Made by a program: the position numbers and the translations under genes
Part shown: in pieces, positions 7,798 through 15,607 of the stretch
Numbering within the stretch: the first letter of the stretch is position 1
Layout of the letters: each line of letters starts with the position of its first letter
From: Shewanella amazonensis SB2B
GTDB lineage: Bacteria > Pseudomonadota > Gammaproteobacteria > Enterobacterales > Shewanellaceae
Assembly (NCBI RefSeq): GCF_000015245.1
Contig: NC_008700.1
Coordinates: forward strand, 1,370,001 to 1,434,000
Direction of reading: 5' to 3'
Length of the DNA stretch: 64,000 nucleotides
The notes under the pieces: model-generated
Databases searched by the model: none
What the model was told of the DNA's origin: nothing
Seen by the model: the letters and a program-made list of their open reading frames with translations, nothing else

Positions 7798-7940
7798 AGC
7801 TAAAAGCTAAAAGCTAAAAGCTAAAAGCTAAAAGCTAAAAGCTAAAAGCTAAAAGCTAAAAGCTAAAAGCTAAAAGCTAAAAGCTAAAAGCTAAAAGCTA
7901 AAAGCTAAAAGCTAAAAGCTAAAAGCTAAAAGCTAAAAGC
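7798..7940. repeat. Perfect heptanucleotide tandem array, 20.4 copies of AGCTAAA
   Basis: 143 bp of uninterrupted AGCTAAA units with no mismatch, preceded by one imperfect copy (AGCTGAGC). Perfect arrays of this length usually mean recent slippage, so copy number is likely to vary between isolates. It is not inside a gene and is about 160 bp past the second Csr RNA. Confidence 0.97.
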
Positions 7941-8061
7941 AAGTAGCGTGGTCAATTGAAGGCAACGCTGTGTAAACCGCAACGCTTTGTGTTGGTTAAC
8001 GAGCTCTTATCCAGAACTGATTGCTTGTATCCGTGTCTTGTCAGTCGCCATTCATGGCACT

Positions 8062-8090
8062 AAAAAGAAAGCGGGCCAGTGCCCGCTTTC
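8062..8090 (-). terminator. Terminator of the DUF3549-DUF3301 unit
   Basis: GAAAGCGGGC at 8067-8076 and GCCCGCTTTC at 8081-8090 form a perfect 10-bp stem; read on the minus strand it is followed by TTTTT. Confidence 0.85.
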
Positions 8091-8195
8091 GATGCGCTAT
8101 TCGATTTAACCTGCGAACGACATTCTGACTGACATTCCGATGAGGGTTGTTTCCCCTGTGGAACTCGCGGCATTCACGAGGCTTAAGGCTTACAC

Positions 8196-8585
8196 TCAGC
8201 GACAGCTTCCAGAACTACAATTACTTTTGCTGCCGCAGCCCCCACCCAATGAGCCCCTTGCTGTAGGCGCCTGATGCCATTCAGGTTCGGGAAAAATCGG
8301 CCATTCAATTTTCTGGATTTTCTTGCCCAGCATATGGATATGGCCCCGATATTGATTGATGCCATCGGTTGAGAATTCAAACAGATAACTTGCTTTCCAG
8401 CCTATTCCGGTACTGGCACCCAAGGTCGGTTTCGCGCTGAGCTGGGCAATTGCCAGTAATTGCACGTTTTGGCGCTTGGCTTCTTTTTCGGCGAACATGC
8501 GGGCAATTTCCGCCATTTGTCTCAATTGCCAGAAAAACGCTGCAATCAGAGCAACGCCAAGGAGTAAAAGCAAGTCGGTCATCAT
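8196..8585 (-). CDS. DUF3301 family membrane-anchored protein
   Basis: The 129-residue protein starts with one transmembrane helix (LLLLLGVALIAAFFW, residues about 4-20), then a soluble domain with ASYLFEFSTDG and GHIHMLGKKI typical of DUF3301. The last 18 residues are Gly/Ser/Cys-rich, with three cysteines (GGGCGSKSNC, SSGSC), which could bind metal or form disulfides. Two adjacent ATGs overlap the stop of the upstream gene, so it is translationally coupled to DUF3549. The function is unknown. Confidence 0.78.
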   Translation of the reverse strand: MMTDLLLLLGVALIAAFFWQLRQMAEIARMFAEKEAKRQNVQLLAIAQLSAKPTLGASTGIGWKASYLFEFSTDGINQYRGHIHMLGKKIQKIEWPIFPEPEWHQAPTARGSLGGGCGSKSNCSSGSCR

Positions 8586-9595
8586 GATTTGGTCGCCTTG
8601 AACAGTCCGCCGATGGCCAGAGACAGGGCATCGCTGCGATTCGGATCCCGGATAGCCATCAACATGGACGTGCGCAGTGCCGGGATAGCCACAATATCAG
8701 CAAAGACTTGATTGAAAAAGTCTTGCGGCATCAACGCCAGTGCTTCCAGGAAGTTTTTGCGACACACATCATCCCGCAGCGCCAACCAGTTCCGACCGGC
8801 GATGCAGATCAACACCTCTTCGGTGAGCAGTCGTTTCTCTGCCAGAGACGCGATGGCTCGCACAGAGGCATCAGACTGGCTGCCCAAGGCCCTTAAAAAG
8901 TAGATGAGGCGTGCATCCCTGTGTTCTTCCAGCCCCGCCAAGAGTGCGTCTTTTACTTCATCCGATACCAGCACATGCTCAAGGCACTGACACAGTGCTA
9001 TTTGAACTTCCATTGGTGCATTTTTAAGGGCACGGGCCACCATGGCTGCATGGTCCAGCTCACCGAGTCTGACACAGATGTCAGCCAGCCCCTGAAACCC
9101 CACATTCGGCCAGGACTCTGCCGGTAGCTGGCCCGATAAATACTGAGCAGCAAATTCATACTGACTGGAAGCCGAACGTCCGAGATGACGGCGCACCAGG
9201 GCATTAAATACCGCCAGTTTCTCCTGTGTGGGTTTAAAGCTGAACGGATGATTGGCCATTTTCTGCTGTTCATCTTCGCTCAGCGTCCGGGTCAAATCCT
9301 GGCCCAGAGCCTCCAAAATCATTTGAATGAAGTGACTGCGTGGTGCGGGGCTCAGCAGACCCCGCTCATCCAATGGCAGACTGATAAACCACACGAAGTG
9401 TTGTTCGCTGGCATCCCAAAATACCAGTGCCATTTTGGCGTGTCCCTGGATGGGATAGGGATAAGGGGCCTGCAATGCTTCAATTTGGGCAAATGCCATG
9501 GCATCGATATGTTGCACACGGCGCCCCAGATCGTACACCTGAAACTGGGTCTTGGCGGTGGAAAGAAATTGACTGATGCTGGTGATTTCTGCCAT
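8582..9595 (-). CDS. DUF3549 family protein
   Basis: The 337-residue cytoplasmic protein matches the DUF3549 family, which sits beside YqcC/TruC in Shewanella and Vibrio. The N-terminal half includes FLSTAKTQFQVYDLGRRVQ and HAKMALVFWDASEQHFVWFISLPLDE. The C-terminal half is a run of helical pairs (ALCQCLEHVLVSDEVKDALLAGLEEHRD, EVLICIAGRNWLALRDD) that look like HEAT-type repeats. It has no catalytic motif and may be a scaffold. It is divergent from yqcC and overlaps DUF3301 by 4 bp. Confidence 0.8.
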   Translation of the reverse strand: MAEITSISQFLSTAKTQFQVYDLGRRVQHIDAMAFAQIEALQAPYPYPIQGHAKMALVFWDASEQHFVWFISLPLDERGLLSPAPRSHFIQMILEALGQDLTRTLSEDEQQKMANHPFSFKPTQEKLAVFNALVRRHLGRSASSQYEFAAQYLSGQLPAESWPNVGFQGLADICVRLGELDHAAMVARALKNAPMEVQIALCQCLEHVLVSDEVKDALLAGLEEHRDARLIYFLRALGSQSDASVRAIASLAEKRLLTEEVLICIAGRNWLALRDDVCRKNFLEALALMPQDFFNQVFADIVAIPALRTSMLMAIRDPNRSDALSLAIGGLFKATKS

Positions 9596-9695
9596 CTGAA
9601 AGCGGCCTGTAAAAGAGAGTGTTCCGATGGGGCGCCATTATAGGGTTAAGTGGCGCAAGATGGTACAATTGCCCTTTTTCAGCAGAGTCTTTCCG

Positions 9696-10034
9696 ATGTC
9701 TACTGCCAGTTTACCCAAATCCGACACCAAGCTAATTTCGCTGCTCGATGAACTGGAGCAAGCGCTCAAAGCCGCGCTGCTGTGGCGGGATGAGATGCCA
9801 ACGGCACAAGCCTTGGCCAGTCAGGCCCCATTCGGTTGTGACTTATTGGCTTTTGAAGAGTGGTTGCAGTTTATTTTTTTGCCACGGTTTCGTGTGCTTC
9901 TGGAGACAAGACAACCACTCCCGGCTGCAATGTCCATATTGCCTATGGCCCTGCATGTTTGGGGCACTCACGCAGACAAAGACGCTCTGTTGATTATCCT
10001 TGCCAATCTGGATGATGCCGTTAATGGAAAATGA
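9696..10034 (+). CDS. yqcC: YqcC family (DUF446) protein
   Basis: The 112-residue protein contains LLDELEQALKAALLWRDEMPT, PFGCDLLAFEEWLQFIFLPRF and LPAAMSILPMALHVWG, the hallmarks of the YqcC family, an all-helical fold of unknown role. I start at the ATG at 9696 because earlier in-frame codons add an unconserved basic tract. The gene overlaps the truC start by 11 bp. The pairing with truC is as in the E. coli yqcA-truC-yqcC cluster, which supports the assignment and suggests a link to tRNA modification. Confidence 0.9.
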   Translation: MSTASLPKSDTKLISLLDELEQALKAALLWRDEMPTAQALASQAPFGCDLLAFEEWLQFIFLPRFRVLLETRQPLPAAMSILPMALHVWGTHADKDALLIILANLDDAVNGK

Positions 10035-10836
10035 AACAGTACAGGCCGGTACTTTTGAGTTGGCATTTGCCGACACGGCGCCTGCCATTGAAATCCTCTA
10101 CGAGGATGAGGCCATGGTGGCCATTCATAAGCCTGCAGGGCTGCTTGTGCATCGTACATATCTTGCACGAAAAGAACATTGGTTTGCGATGCAGCTGACA
10201 CGTGATCTGGTGGGTTGTCATGTATTTCCGGTTCACCGCCTTGACCGGCCCACATCGGGCGTATTGCTCTTTGCCAAATCCAGCGAGGTGGCCAATAGCC
10301 TTTGTGGTCAGTTTGCCAGCCATAGCATCCGCAAACACTATCTGGCACTGGTACGCGGCAATATGTTTGACGCAGGCGTGCTTGATTACGCTCTCAAAGA
10401 AGAGCTGGACGAGCTTGCCGACAAAGACGTTGACCCCGATAAGCCCGCCCAAGAGGCGATTACTGCTTACCGGCCACTGCTCAATAGTGAAATTCCGTAT
10501 TCATCAGGGCGTTATCCAAGCAGCCGTTTTGCCCTGATGCATCTGCAGCCCCAAACGGGACGCAAACATCAGCTGCGCAGGCATATGGCGCATCTGCGCC
10601 ATCCTATTGTGGGTGATACAACCCATGGCGATGGCAAGCAAAACCGCTTTTTCCGAGAGCACTTTGGAGTCAATCGTTTGTGGCTGATTGCCAAACGACT
10701 TGAGCTGACGCACCCACTGACGGGGGCGCCAATCGCCATTGAAACTGAATTGGAGCCTGAATGGCTTGACGTGTTTTCCGGGCTTGGATGGGACGAGGAG
10801 ACGCTGGCGTTATCGCCATCCATGCTTATTGCGTGA
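10024..10836 (+). CDS. truC: tRNA pseudouridine(65) synthase TruC
   Basis: TruC isomerises U65 in the T-stem of certain tRNAs. The 270-residue product is a stand-alone RluA-family synthase. The catalytic aspartate is in HRLDRPTSGVLLFAKS (around residue 79), and the family motifs LQPQTGRKHQLRRH and HPIVGDTTHGDGK follow. No S4 RNA-binding domain is present, as expected for TruC. The ATG at 10024 lies inside the end of yqcC, indicating coupled translation. Confidence 0.93.
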   Translation: MENETVQAGTFELAFADTAPAIEILYEDEAMVAIHKPAGLLVHRTYLARKEHWFAMQLTRDLVGCHVFPVHRLDRPTSGVLLFAKSSEVANSLCGQFASHSIRKHYLALVRGNMFDAGVLDYALKEELDELADKDVDPDKPAQEAITAYRPLLNSEIPYSSGRYPSSRFALMHLQPQTGRKHQLRRHMAHLRHPIVGDTTHGDGKQNRFFREHFGVNRLWLIAKRLELTHPLTGAPIAIETELEPEWLDVFSGLGWDEETLALSPSMLIA

Positions 10837-11213
10837 AATCAGCCTGTTTGTTTCAGCCTTGCTTTGATTTCGGCAAGGCTAACAAAACCTGCCACTTGAG
10901 TATGGGGAACATCGGGCCAGATTTTTTGACTTTGAAAGTAACGGCTTCGCCTGTGCTGACAGGCTTTGTGCTGTTTCTTGCGGCAGCTCGGTTGCATTGC
11001 GTGCTTCCCGTAAATGAGCATCCGTCCATGGTTATCTGTGCTTCAAATCTGTCCTTCCCCGAAAAGGGCTTGAAGCAGAACCCTTTACAAGGTAGCACGA
11101 ATAGCGGAAAAACCGCCAATGAATATGACGACTTGCCTGTGGTTGGTCCTTTCGCGTATGTTTGAGTCCATATTACTGATTATTTTAAATTAAACCGGGA
11201 GAGTTACCCCGAA
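10837..11213. other. 377-bp interval between truC and yqcA with possible gene remnant
   Basis: In E. coli the corresponding genes are adjacent; here a 377-bp spacer separates them. No intact gene is evident. On the minus strand, two neighbouring frames read like ordinary protein: PWTDAHLREARNATELPQ and, after a one-base shift at an A6 run (T6 at 10921-10926), KIWPDVPHTQVAGFVSLAEI to a stop at 10839. This suggests a decayed coding fragment. A perfect 8-bp hairpin (AGCCTTGC at 10855-10862, GCAAGGCT at 10873-10880) has no T-run and is not a convincing terminator. Confidence 0.35.
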
Positions 11214-11678
11214 ATGAAACACGTTGACCTGGCATTTGGCACTGTTTATGGCAGCGCGCAGTTTGTGGCTGAAACCCTGGCAGATGAACTCGCAGACTTG
11301 GGATATAGCGTTCGGCTATGGCAATCCCATGAGCTGAACGACTTCACTCCCAGTAATGAAGGACTATTGATTCTGGTGTCGTCCACCACTGGCAGTGGTG
11401 ATTTACCGGAAGACATCCAGTCCTGGTACTACCGCATCCAATCAACTGCACCCTATTTACCCGGTCTTCATTACAGCGTCATTGGCCTTGGGGATTCCAG
11501 CTACAGCGAGTTTTGTGGTGCCGGCGAAAAGCTGGATGCACTCTTTACTGAGCTGGGGGCCAAACGGGTCTTGCCGCTGCTGCGCATTGATGCAATGGAA
11601 ACCATGGAACCGGAATTAGAGGCCAAAACGTGGCTGACGCAATGGCACCAGCAAGTTCAGCACGGCCTGAACGACTAA
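11214..11678 (+). CDS. yqcA: Flavodoxin-like protein YqcA
   Basis: The 154-residue protein is an FMN-binding flavodoxin of the MioC/YqcA group. The N-terminal loop TVYGSAQFVAETLADEL is the FMN phosphate site, SSTTGSGDLPEDIQSWY is the 50s loop and GLGDSSYSEFCGAGEKLD the 90s loop. It is a small electron carrier whose partner is unknown. The context (yqcC-truC-yqcA) matches E. coli. GGGAGAG at 11199-11205 provides a ribosome binding site. The downstream PTS gene starts inside its last codons in another frame. Confidence 0.9.
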   Translation: MKHVDLAFGTVYGSAQFVAETLADELADLGYSVRLWQSHELNDFTPSNEGLLILVSSTTGSGDLPEDIQSWYYRIQSTAPYLPGLHYSVIGLGDSSYSEFCGAGEKLDALFTELGAKRVLPLLRIDAMETMEPELEAKTWLTQWHQQVQHGLND

Positions 11679-13099
11679 CCCGCCTGAACCGACACTGGTT
11701 CAGGTTTGCCCAGCGGCTGTCGCAAACGCTGCTGATCCCCATTGCCATACTCCCGGCAGCGGGCGTCATGATAGGGATTGCTACTAATCCCTTGCCCTTT
11801 ATTCCAGATGTGGCCAATGTGTTGATGTTGAGTGTGGGCAAGCTCATCTTCGACATTATGCCCATGCTGTTTGCCATCGCGGTCGCTATTGGTTTCTGCC
11901 GCGATCAGGGAATTGCCGCCTTCTCTGCTGCCTTTGGCTACGGTGTGCTGCTGTCTACTCTGGCAGCAGCGGCCAAGGTTTATCATTTGCCGTCTCACAT
12001 AGTGTGGGGTACGCCCACCATAGATACCGGCATAGCCGGCGGCATGTTAGTGGGGGGGATTACCTGCGTTGCGGTGCGGCTCAGTGAAAAGCTCAGGCTG
12101 CCTGCCGTGTTTTCGTTTTTTGAAGGCAGACGCAGCGCCCCGCTGATAATGATCCCCCTGGTGATGTTGCTCGCTGTAATGCTGGCGTTTATCTGGCCGC
12201 CACTTGCCTTATCCATTGAGCGTTTATCTGACTGGGCCGTGTATCAGGAACCTGCGATTGCCTTCGGATTTTACGGTATGGTCGAACGGTTGTTGTTGCC
12301 GCTTGGGCTGCACCACATCTGGAATGCGCCTTTTTATCTGGAAGTGGGTCAATATGCCCACGATGGCGAAATTGTACGGGGGGAGATGGCGAGATATTTT
12401 GCTGGCGATCCTTCTGCGGGGAACCTTGCCGGTGGTTACCTGATTAAAATGTGGGGGCTGCCTGCGGCGGCACTGGCCATATGGCGCTGCGCGGATAGAA
12501 ATCAACGTAACCGGGTTGCCGGGGTCATGTTATCTGCCGCGACTGCCAGTTGGCTGACCGGTGTGACAGAGCCGATTGAGTTCGCTTTTTTGTTTGTGGC
12601 ACCACTCTTGTACTTGTGTCATGCCCTGCTGACGGGTCTCGCTTACAGCATCGCCATTTTGCTTGATATGCACCACAGTGTGGTGTTTTCCCACGGATTG
12701 GTGGATTTCGTGCTCCTGTTTCCGCAATCGAGTAATACCCATTGGATTTGGTTCCTGGGGCCGCTGACATTTGTGATTTATTACATTCTTTTCCGGGCCA
12801 GTATTCTGGCGTTTAACCTGAAAACCCCCGGCCGCTTTGAAGCCGATACAGGACAGAAACGTAATTTGATTGCCATCGTCTCTGCGCTGGGCGGCGGCGG
12901 AAACATTGCTGATTTATCAGCTTGCCTGACCCGTCTGCGGATAAGTGTCGCCGATCCTTCCCAGGTAGACAGACAAAGGTTAATGTCATTGGGTGCCAAA
13001 GGCGTGATAGTGGTGGGCAGTGGTGTTCAGCTGGTGTTTGGTACCAAGGCCGAGACCTTAAGAAAGCTGCTGCAGCGTTACCTGGATACACGTAGTTAA
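11630..13099 (+). CDS. ptsG: PTS glucose-type EIICB component
   Basis: The 489-residue membrane permease takes up and phosphorylates a hexose (glucose or N-acetylglucosamine class). Residues about 25-400 form the EIIC domain with some ten hydrophobic segments and the conserved TEPIEF (here GVTEPIEFAFLFVAPLLY) that lines the sugar site. Residues about 410-485 form EIIB, with the phosphorylated cysteine in NIADLSACLTRLRISVAD, closely like E. coli PtsG. There is no EIIA domain, so it must use a separate EIIA-Glc. The GTG at 11630 is preceded by AGAGG at 7 nt and overlaps yqcA by 49 bp. Exact sugar specificity is uncertain. Confidence 0.85.
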   Translation: MADAMAPASSARPERLTRLNRHWFRFAQRLSQTLLIPIAILPAAGVMIGIATNPLPFIPDVANVLMLSVGKLIFDIMPMLFAIAVAIGFCRDQGIAAFSAAFGYGVLLSTLAAAAKVYHLPSHIVWGTPTIDTGIAGGMLVGGITCVAVRLSEKLRLPAVFSFFEGRRSAPLIMIPLVMLLAVMLAFIWPPLALSIERLSDWAVYQEPAIAFGFYGMVERLLLPLGLHHIWNAPFYLEVGQYAHDGEIVRGEMARYFAGDPSAGNLAGGYLIKMWGLPAAALAIWRCADRNQRNRVAGVMLSAATASWLTGVTEPIEFAFLFVAPLLYLCHALLTGLAYSIAILLDMHHSVVFSHGLVDFVLLFPQSSNTHWIWFLGPLTFVIYYILFRASILAFNLKTPGRFEADTGQKRNLIAIVSALGGGGNIADLSACLTRLRISVADPSQVDRQRLMSLGAKGVIVVGSGVQLVFGTKAETLRKLLQRYLDTRS

Positions 13100-13258
13100 G
13101 CCGTCTGTTGTGGGATCTTGAAATTTACGGCCAATTTTTTACGTTTCTTCTTGTCTATCTCCCCATGTTTCTCTGATATCTGATAAAAATCAGGGTAATT
13201 CGCTATTAATACTGTGCCTGTGGCATGCTGCCCAAAATACAACGAATAGGGGAAGTGT

Positions 13259-14104
13259 GTGTTGCAACCATCAGATCGCCGGGTATTGATAACCGATTGT
13301 GCCGATGCCAAGGGCCTTATCGCCAAAATCACAGGTGTGTGTTTTGAAAATGGCCTCAACATCATCAAAAACGACGAGTTTGTTGATAATACCGAGGGGC
13401 GCTTTTTTATGCGTACCGAGCTGGAAGGCCTGGTAGATGAGGCGGGTTTGCTCGGCGCGCTCGATGAGGTGCTGCCCGCACACCATCACACCAACCTTAA
13501 ACCGGCCGGGCGTAAAAGAGTGGTGGTGTTGGTGACCAAGGAAGCTCACTGTCTGGGTGATTTATTGATGAAGGCTTATTATGGCGCTCTGGATGTGGAT
13601 ATTGCTGCAGTCGTGGGTAATTACGATAAACTCAGGCCACTCACGGAAAAGTTTGATATTCCTTTTCATTATGTCAGCCACGAAGGGCTGGACAGACATC
13701 AGCATGAAGCGGCGCTGGCTGAGGTCATTGCGCCCTATGGGCCCGATTATCTGGTGCTGGCCAAGTTTATGCGCATTCTGACACCGGAATTTGTTGCGCG
13801 ATATCCCAATCGCATCATCAATATTCATCACTCGTTTTTGCCAGCCTTTATTGGTGCCAATCCCTACCGACAGGCTTGGGAGCGCGGCGTGAAGATAATC
13901 GGGGCTACGGCTCACTTTGTGAATAATTGCCTGGATGAAGGTCCTATCATCAAACAGGATGTCATTCACGTTGATCACAATTACAGTGCAGCAGAGATGG
14001 CAAGGGCTGGACGGGATGTGGAGAAATCGGTGCTGAGCCGGGCGCTGGGTTTGGTACTGGCCGATAAGGTCGTGGTTTACGGTAACAAGACCGTGGTGTT
14101 TTAA
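13259..14104 (+). CDS. purU: Formyltetrahydrofolate deformylase
   Basis: PurU hydrolyses 10-formyl-THF to THF and formate, balancing the one-carbon pool and feeding PurT. The 281-residue protein has an N-terminal ACT domain (LITDCADAKGLIAKITGVCFENGLNI) and a formyltransferase-like catalytic domain. The latter contains VTKEAHCLGDLLMKA, the catalytic NIHHSFLPAFIGANPY around residue 196 and the aspartate region GPIIKQDVIHVDH. The start is GTG 13259 or TTG 13262; AGGGGA lies just upstream of both. Confidence 0.95.
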   Translation: MLQPSDRRVLITDCADAKGLIAKITGVCFENGLNIIKNDEFVDNTEGRFFMRTELEGLVDEAGLLGALDEVLPAHHHTNLKPAGRKRVVVLVTKEAHCLGDLLMKAYYGALDVDIAAVVGNYDKLRPLTEKFDIPFHYVSHEGLDRHQHEAALAEVIAPYGPDYLVLAKFMRILTPEFVARYPNRIINIHHSFLPAFIGANPYRQAWERGVKIIGATAHFVNNCLDEGPIIKQDVIHVDHNYSAAEMARAGRDVEKSVLSRALGLVLADKVVVYGNKTVVF

Positions 14105-14117
14105 CACAGCACCCACC

Positions 14118-14141
14118 AAAAAGGCGCCTCGGCGCCTTTTT
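14118..14141. terminator. Bidirectional terminator after purU
   Basis: AAAAAGGCGC, loop CTCG, GCGCCTTTTT, between converging genes. Confidence 0.85.
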
Positions 14142-14144
14142 GTG

Positions 14145-14492
14145 CTACTTGTCGAACTCTACATAAAGCATTTCATCGGCGTGATTCATGGCCAAATCTT
14201 TGATGGTTACTTTACCTGGCAGGTAGCGGGCAATGCGCTCGGCCGTGCGGTTTGACCCGTTGGATACGGCGAAGTCATAGAAGGTTTCACCGTTGCAAAC
14301 CAAGCGAGGGAACACCCGGGTTTCGTTAATGCGGTGTTCTTTCATGGTCGAAAGGAATTGCACCTGGCTGTCACTCAATCCGGTTTTACATACTGCAATC
14401 AGTTTGTTTTCCACATCGGGGCTCATGGCGGCGGTTGCACCCAAACTCAGGCATCCTAAAGTCAGTGCGGCAAAAGCGTGTTGTATCTTCAT
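14145..14492 (-). CDS. Exported DUF3718 family small protein
   Basis: The 115-residue protein has a clear signal peptide (MKIQHAFAALTLGCLSLGATAA, cleavage after ATA-A). The mature part has two cysteines (AVCKTGLSD and RLVCNGETF), which could form a periplasmic disulfide. The pattern VCKTGLSDSQVQFLSTMKEH followed by YDFAVSNGSNRTAERI fits DUF3718. The function is unknown. It is monocistronic and convergent with purU. Confidence 0.75.
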   Translation of the reverse strand: MKIQHAFAALTLGCLSLGATAAMSPDVENKLIAVCKTGLSDSQVQFLSTMKEHRINETRVFPRLVCNGETFYDFAVSNGSNRTAERIARYLPGKVTIKDLAMNHADEMLYVEFDK

Positions 14493-14712
14493 TTGTACTC
14501 TCCTCGTTGTACAGACACCCCTAGATTACAGCTCTCTCCTTACACAAAATCGACACATAAAGTATGTCATTCTGTATGAATTTGTGACTATCCACCGTGC
14601 TGTATGTCCCATGGAGCCTGGCGGGGGATACTTTTGCATGCAGCTTGGCAAGTGTTTGAAAATTGATTGGTGTAATGCACCGCCATTACATTGCGGTGGA
14701 TAAGTTCAGACA

Positions 14713-14742
14713 ATAAAAAAGCAGACCTGAGTCTGCTTTTTT
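14713..14742 (-). terminator. Terminator of the map-glnD-dapD unit
   Basis: AAAAAAGCAGAC, loop CTGA, GTCTGCTTTTTT: a stem just beyond the dapD stop, with a T-run on the minus strand. Confidence 0.85.
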
Positions 14743-14756
14743 ATATTGTGTACTAT

Positions 14757-15581
14757 TTAATCGACGATACGCAGCAGTTCATTGATACCGACTTTGCCGC
14801 GGGTCTTTTCATCGACCTTCTTCACAATGATGGCGGCGTAGAGGTTGTACTTACCGCATGACGAAGGCAGGGTACCTGATACTACTACTGAGCCGGCCGG
14901 AACGCGACCGTAATGGATTTCACCGGTTTCACGGTCGTAAATGCGGGTGCTCTGGCCAATGTAAACGCCCATGGAGATCACAGAGCCTTCTTCTACCACC
15001 ACGCCTTCTACGATTTCAGAGCGGGCACCGATGAAGCAGTTGTCTTCAATGATGGTGGGGCCAGCCTGCAACGGTTCGAGTACGCCGCCGATGCCGACGC
15101 CACCAGACAGGTGCACGTTTTTACCAATTTGCGCACAGGAGCCCACGGTCGCCCAGGTGTCAACCATGGTACCTTCGTCAACATAGGCCCCGAGGTTCAC
15201 GTAAGATGGCATCAGCACGGTGTTTTTACCGATAAACGAGCCTTTACGCACGGCAGCAGGAGGCACAACCCGGATGGCTTCGGCGCGGAAACGTGCTTCG
15301 TCGTAATCAGCAAACTTCATGGGTACCTTATCGAAGTACTTGGTTTCGCCGCCTTCGATAACGCCATTGTCAAAAATGCGGAACGACAGCAGTACGGCCT
15401 TTTTCAGCCATTGGTTAACATGCCACTGGCCGTCAATTTTCTCGGCCACGCGCATTTCGCCCTTGTCGAGCATGTTGATCACTGTCTCAACATCGGCACG
15501 CACGCCTGGCTCGACACTGCTTGGGGTGATGTTTGCGCGAGCTTCAAAAGCCGCCTCGATACGCTGGCGTAAAGCCTCCAT
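14757..15581 (-). CDS. dapD: 2,3,4,5-tetrahydropyridine-2,6-dicarboxylate N-succinyltransferase
   Basis: DapD succinylates tetrahydrodipicolinate in the lysine/diaminopimelate pathway. The 274-residue trimeric enzyme has an N-terminal helical domain and a left-handed beta helix built from hexapeptide repeats (GSFIGKNTVLMPSYVNLGAYV, GSCAQIGKNVHLSGGVGIGG). It ends with the typical YAAIIVKKVDEKTRGK tail. It is the last gene of the minus-strand unit after glnD, with a 26-bp gap, the same neighbourhood as in E. coli. A lysine-responsive transporter lies 44 kb away in the same window. Confidence 0.97.
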   Translation of the reverse strand: MEALRQRIEAAFEARANITPSSVEPGVRADVETVINMLDKGEMRVAEKIDGQWHVNQWLKKAVLLSFRIFDNGVIEGGETKYFDKVPMKFADYDEARFRAEAIRVVPPAAVRKGSFIGKNTVLMPSYVNLGAYVDEGTMVDTWATVGSCAQIGKNVHLSGGVGIGGVLEPLQAGPTIIEDNCFIGARSEIVEGVVVEEGSVISMGVYIGQSTRIYDRETGEIHYGRVPAGSVVVSGTLPSSCGKYNLYAAIIVKKVDEKTRGKVGINELLRIVD

Positions 15582-15607
15582 GTGGGTTCTCCCGTTTTGA
15601 TAAGGTG

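Larger units (their letters stand above)
7637..8060. other. Gene-free interval with two simple repeats
   Basis: I see no coding potential between the terminator of the second Csr RNA and the terminator of the DUF3549-DUF3301 unit. The interval holds a short CAACTTCT triplication and a long AGCTAAA heptamer array, listed separately. Nothing else could be recognised. Confidence 0.7.

Noticed and set aside
7798..7940. The AGCTAAA array as a CRISPR array
   Set aside because: Units are contiguous 7-mers with no spacers, and no cas genes are present.
10853..11119. HU-like DNA-binding protein on the minus strand between truC and yqcA
   Set aside because: A short STGEAVTFKV stretch recalls HU, but the rest does not align and the frame is incompatible with the better-looking neighbouring frames.
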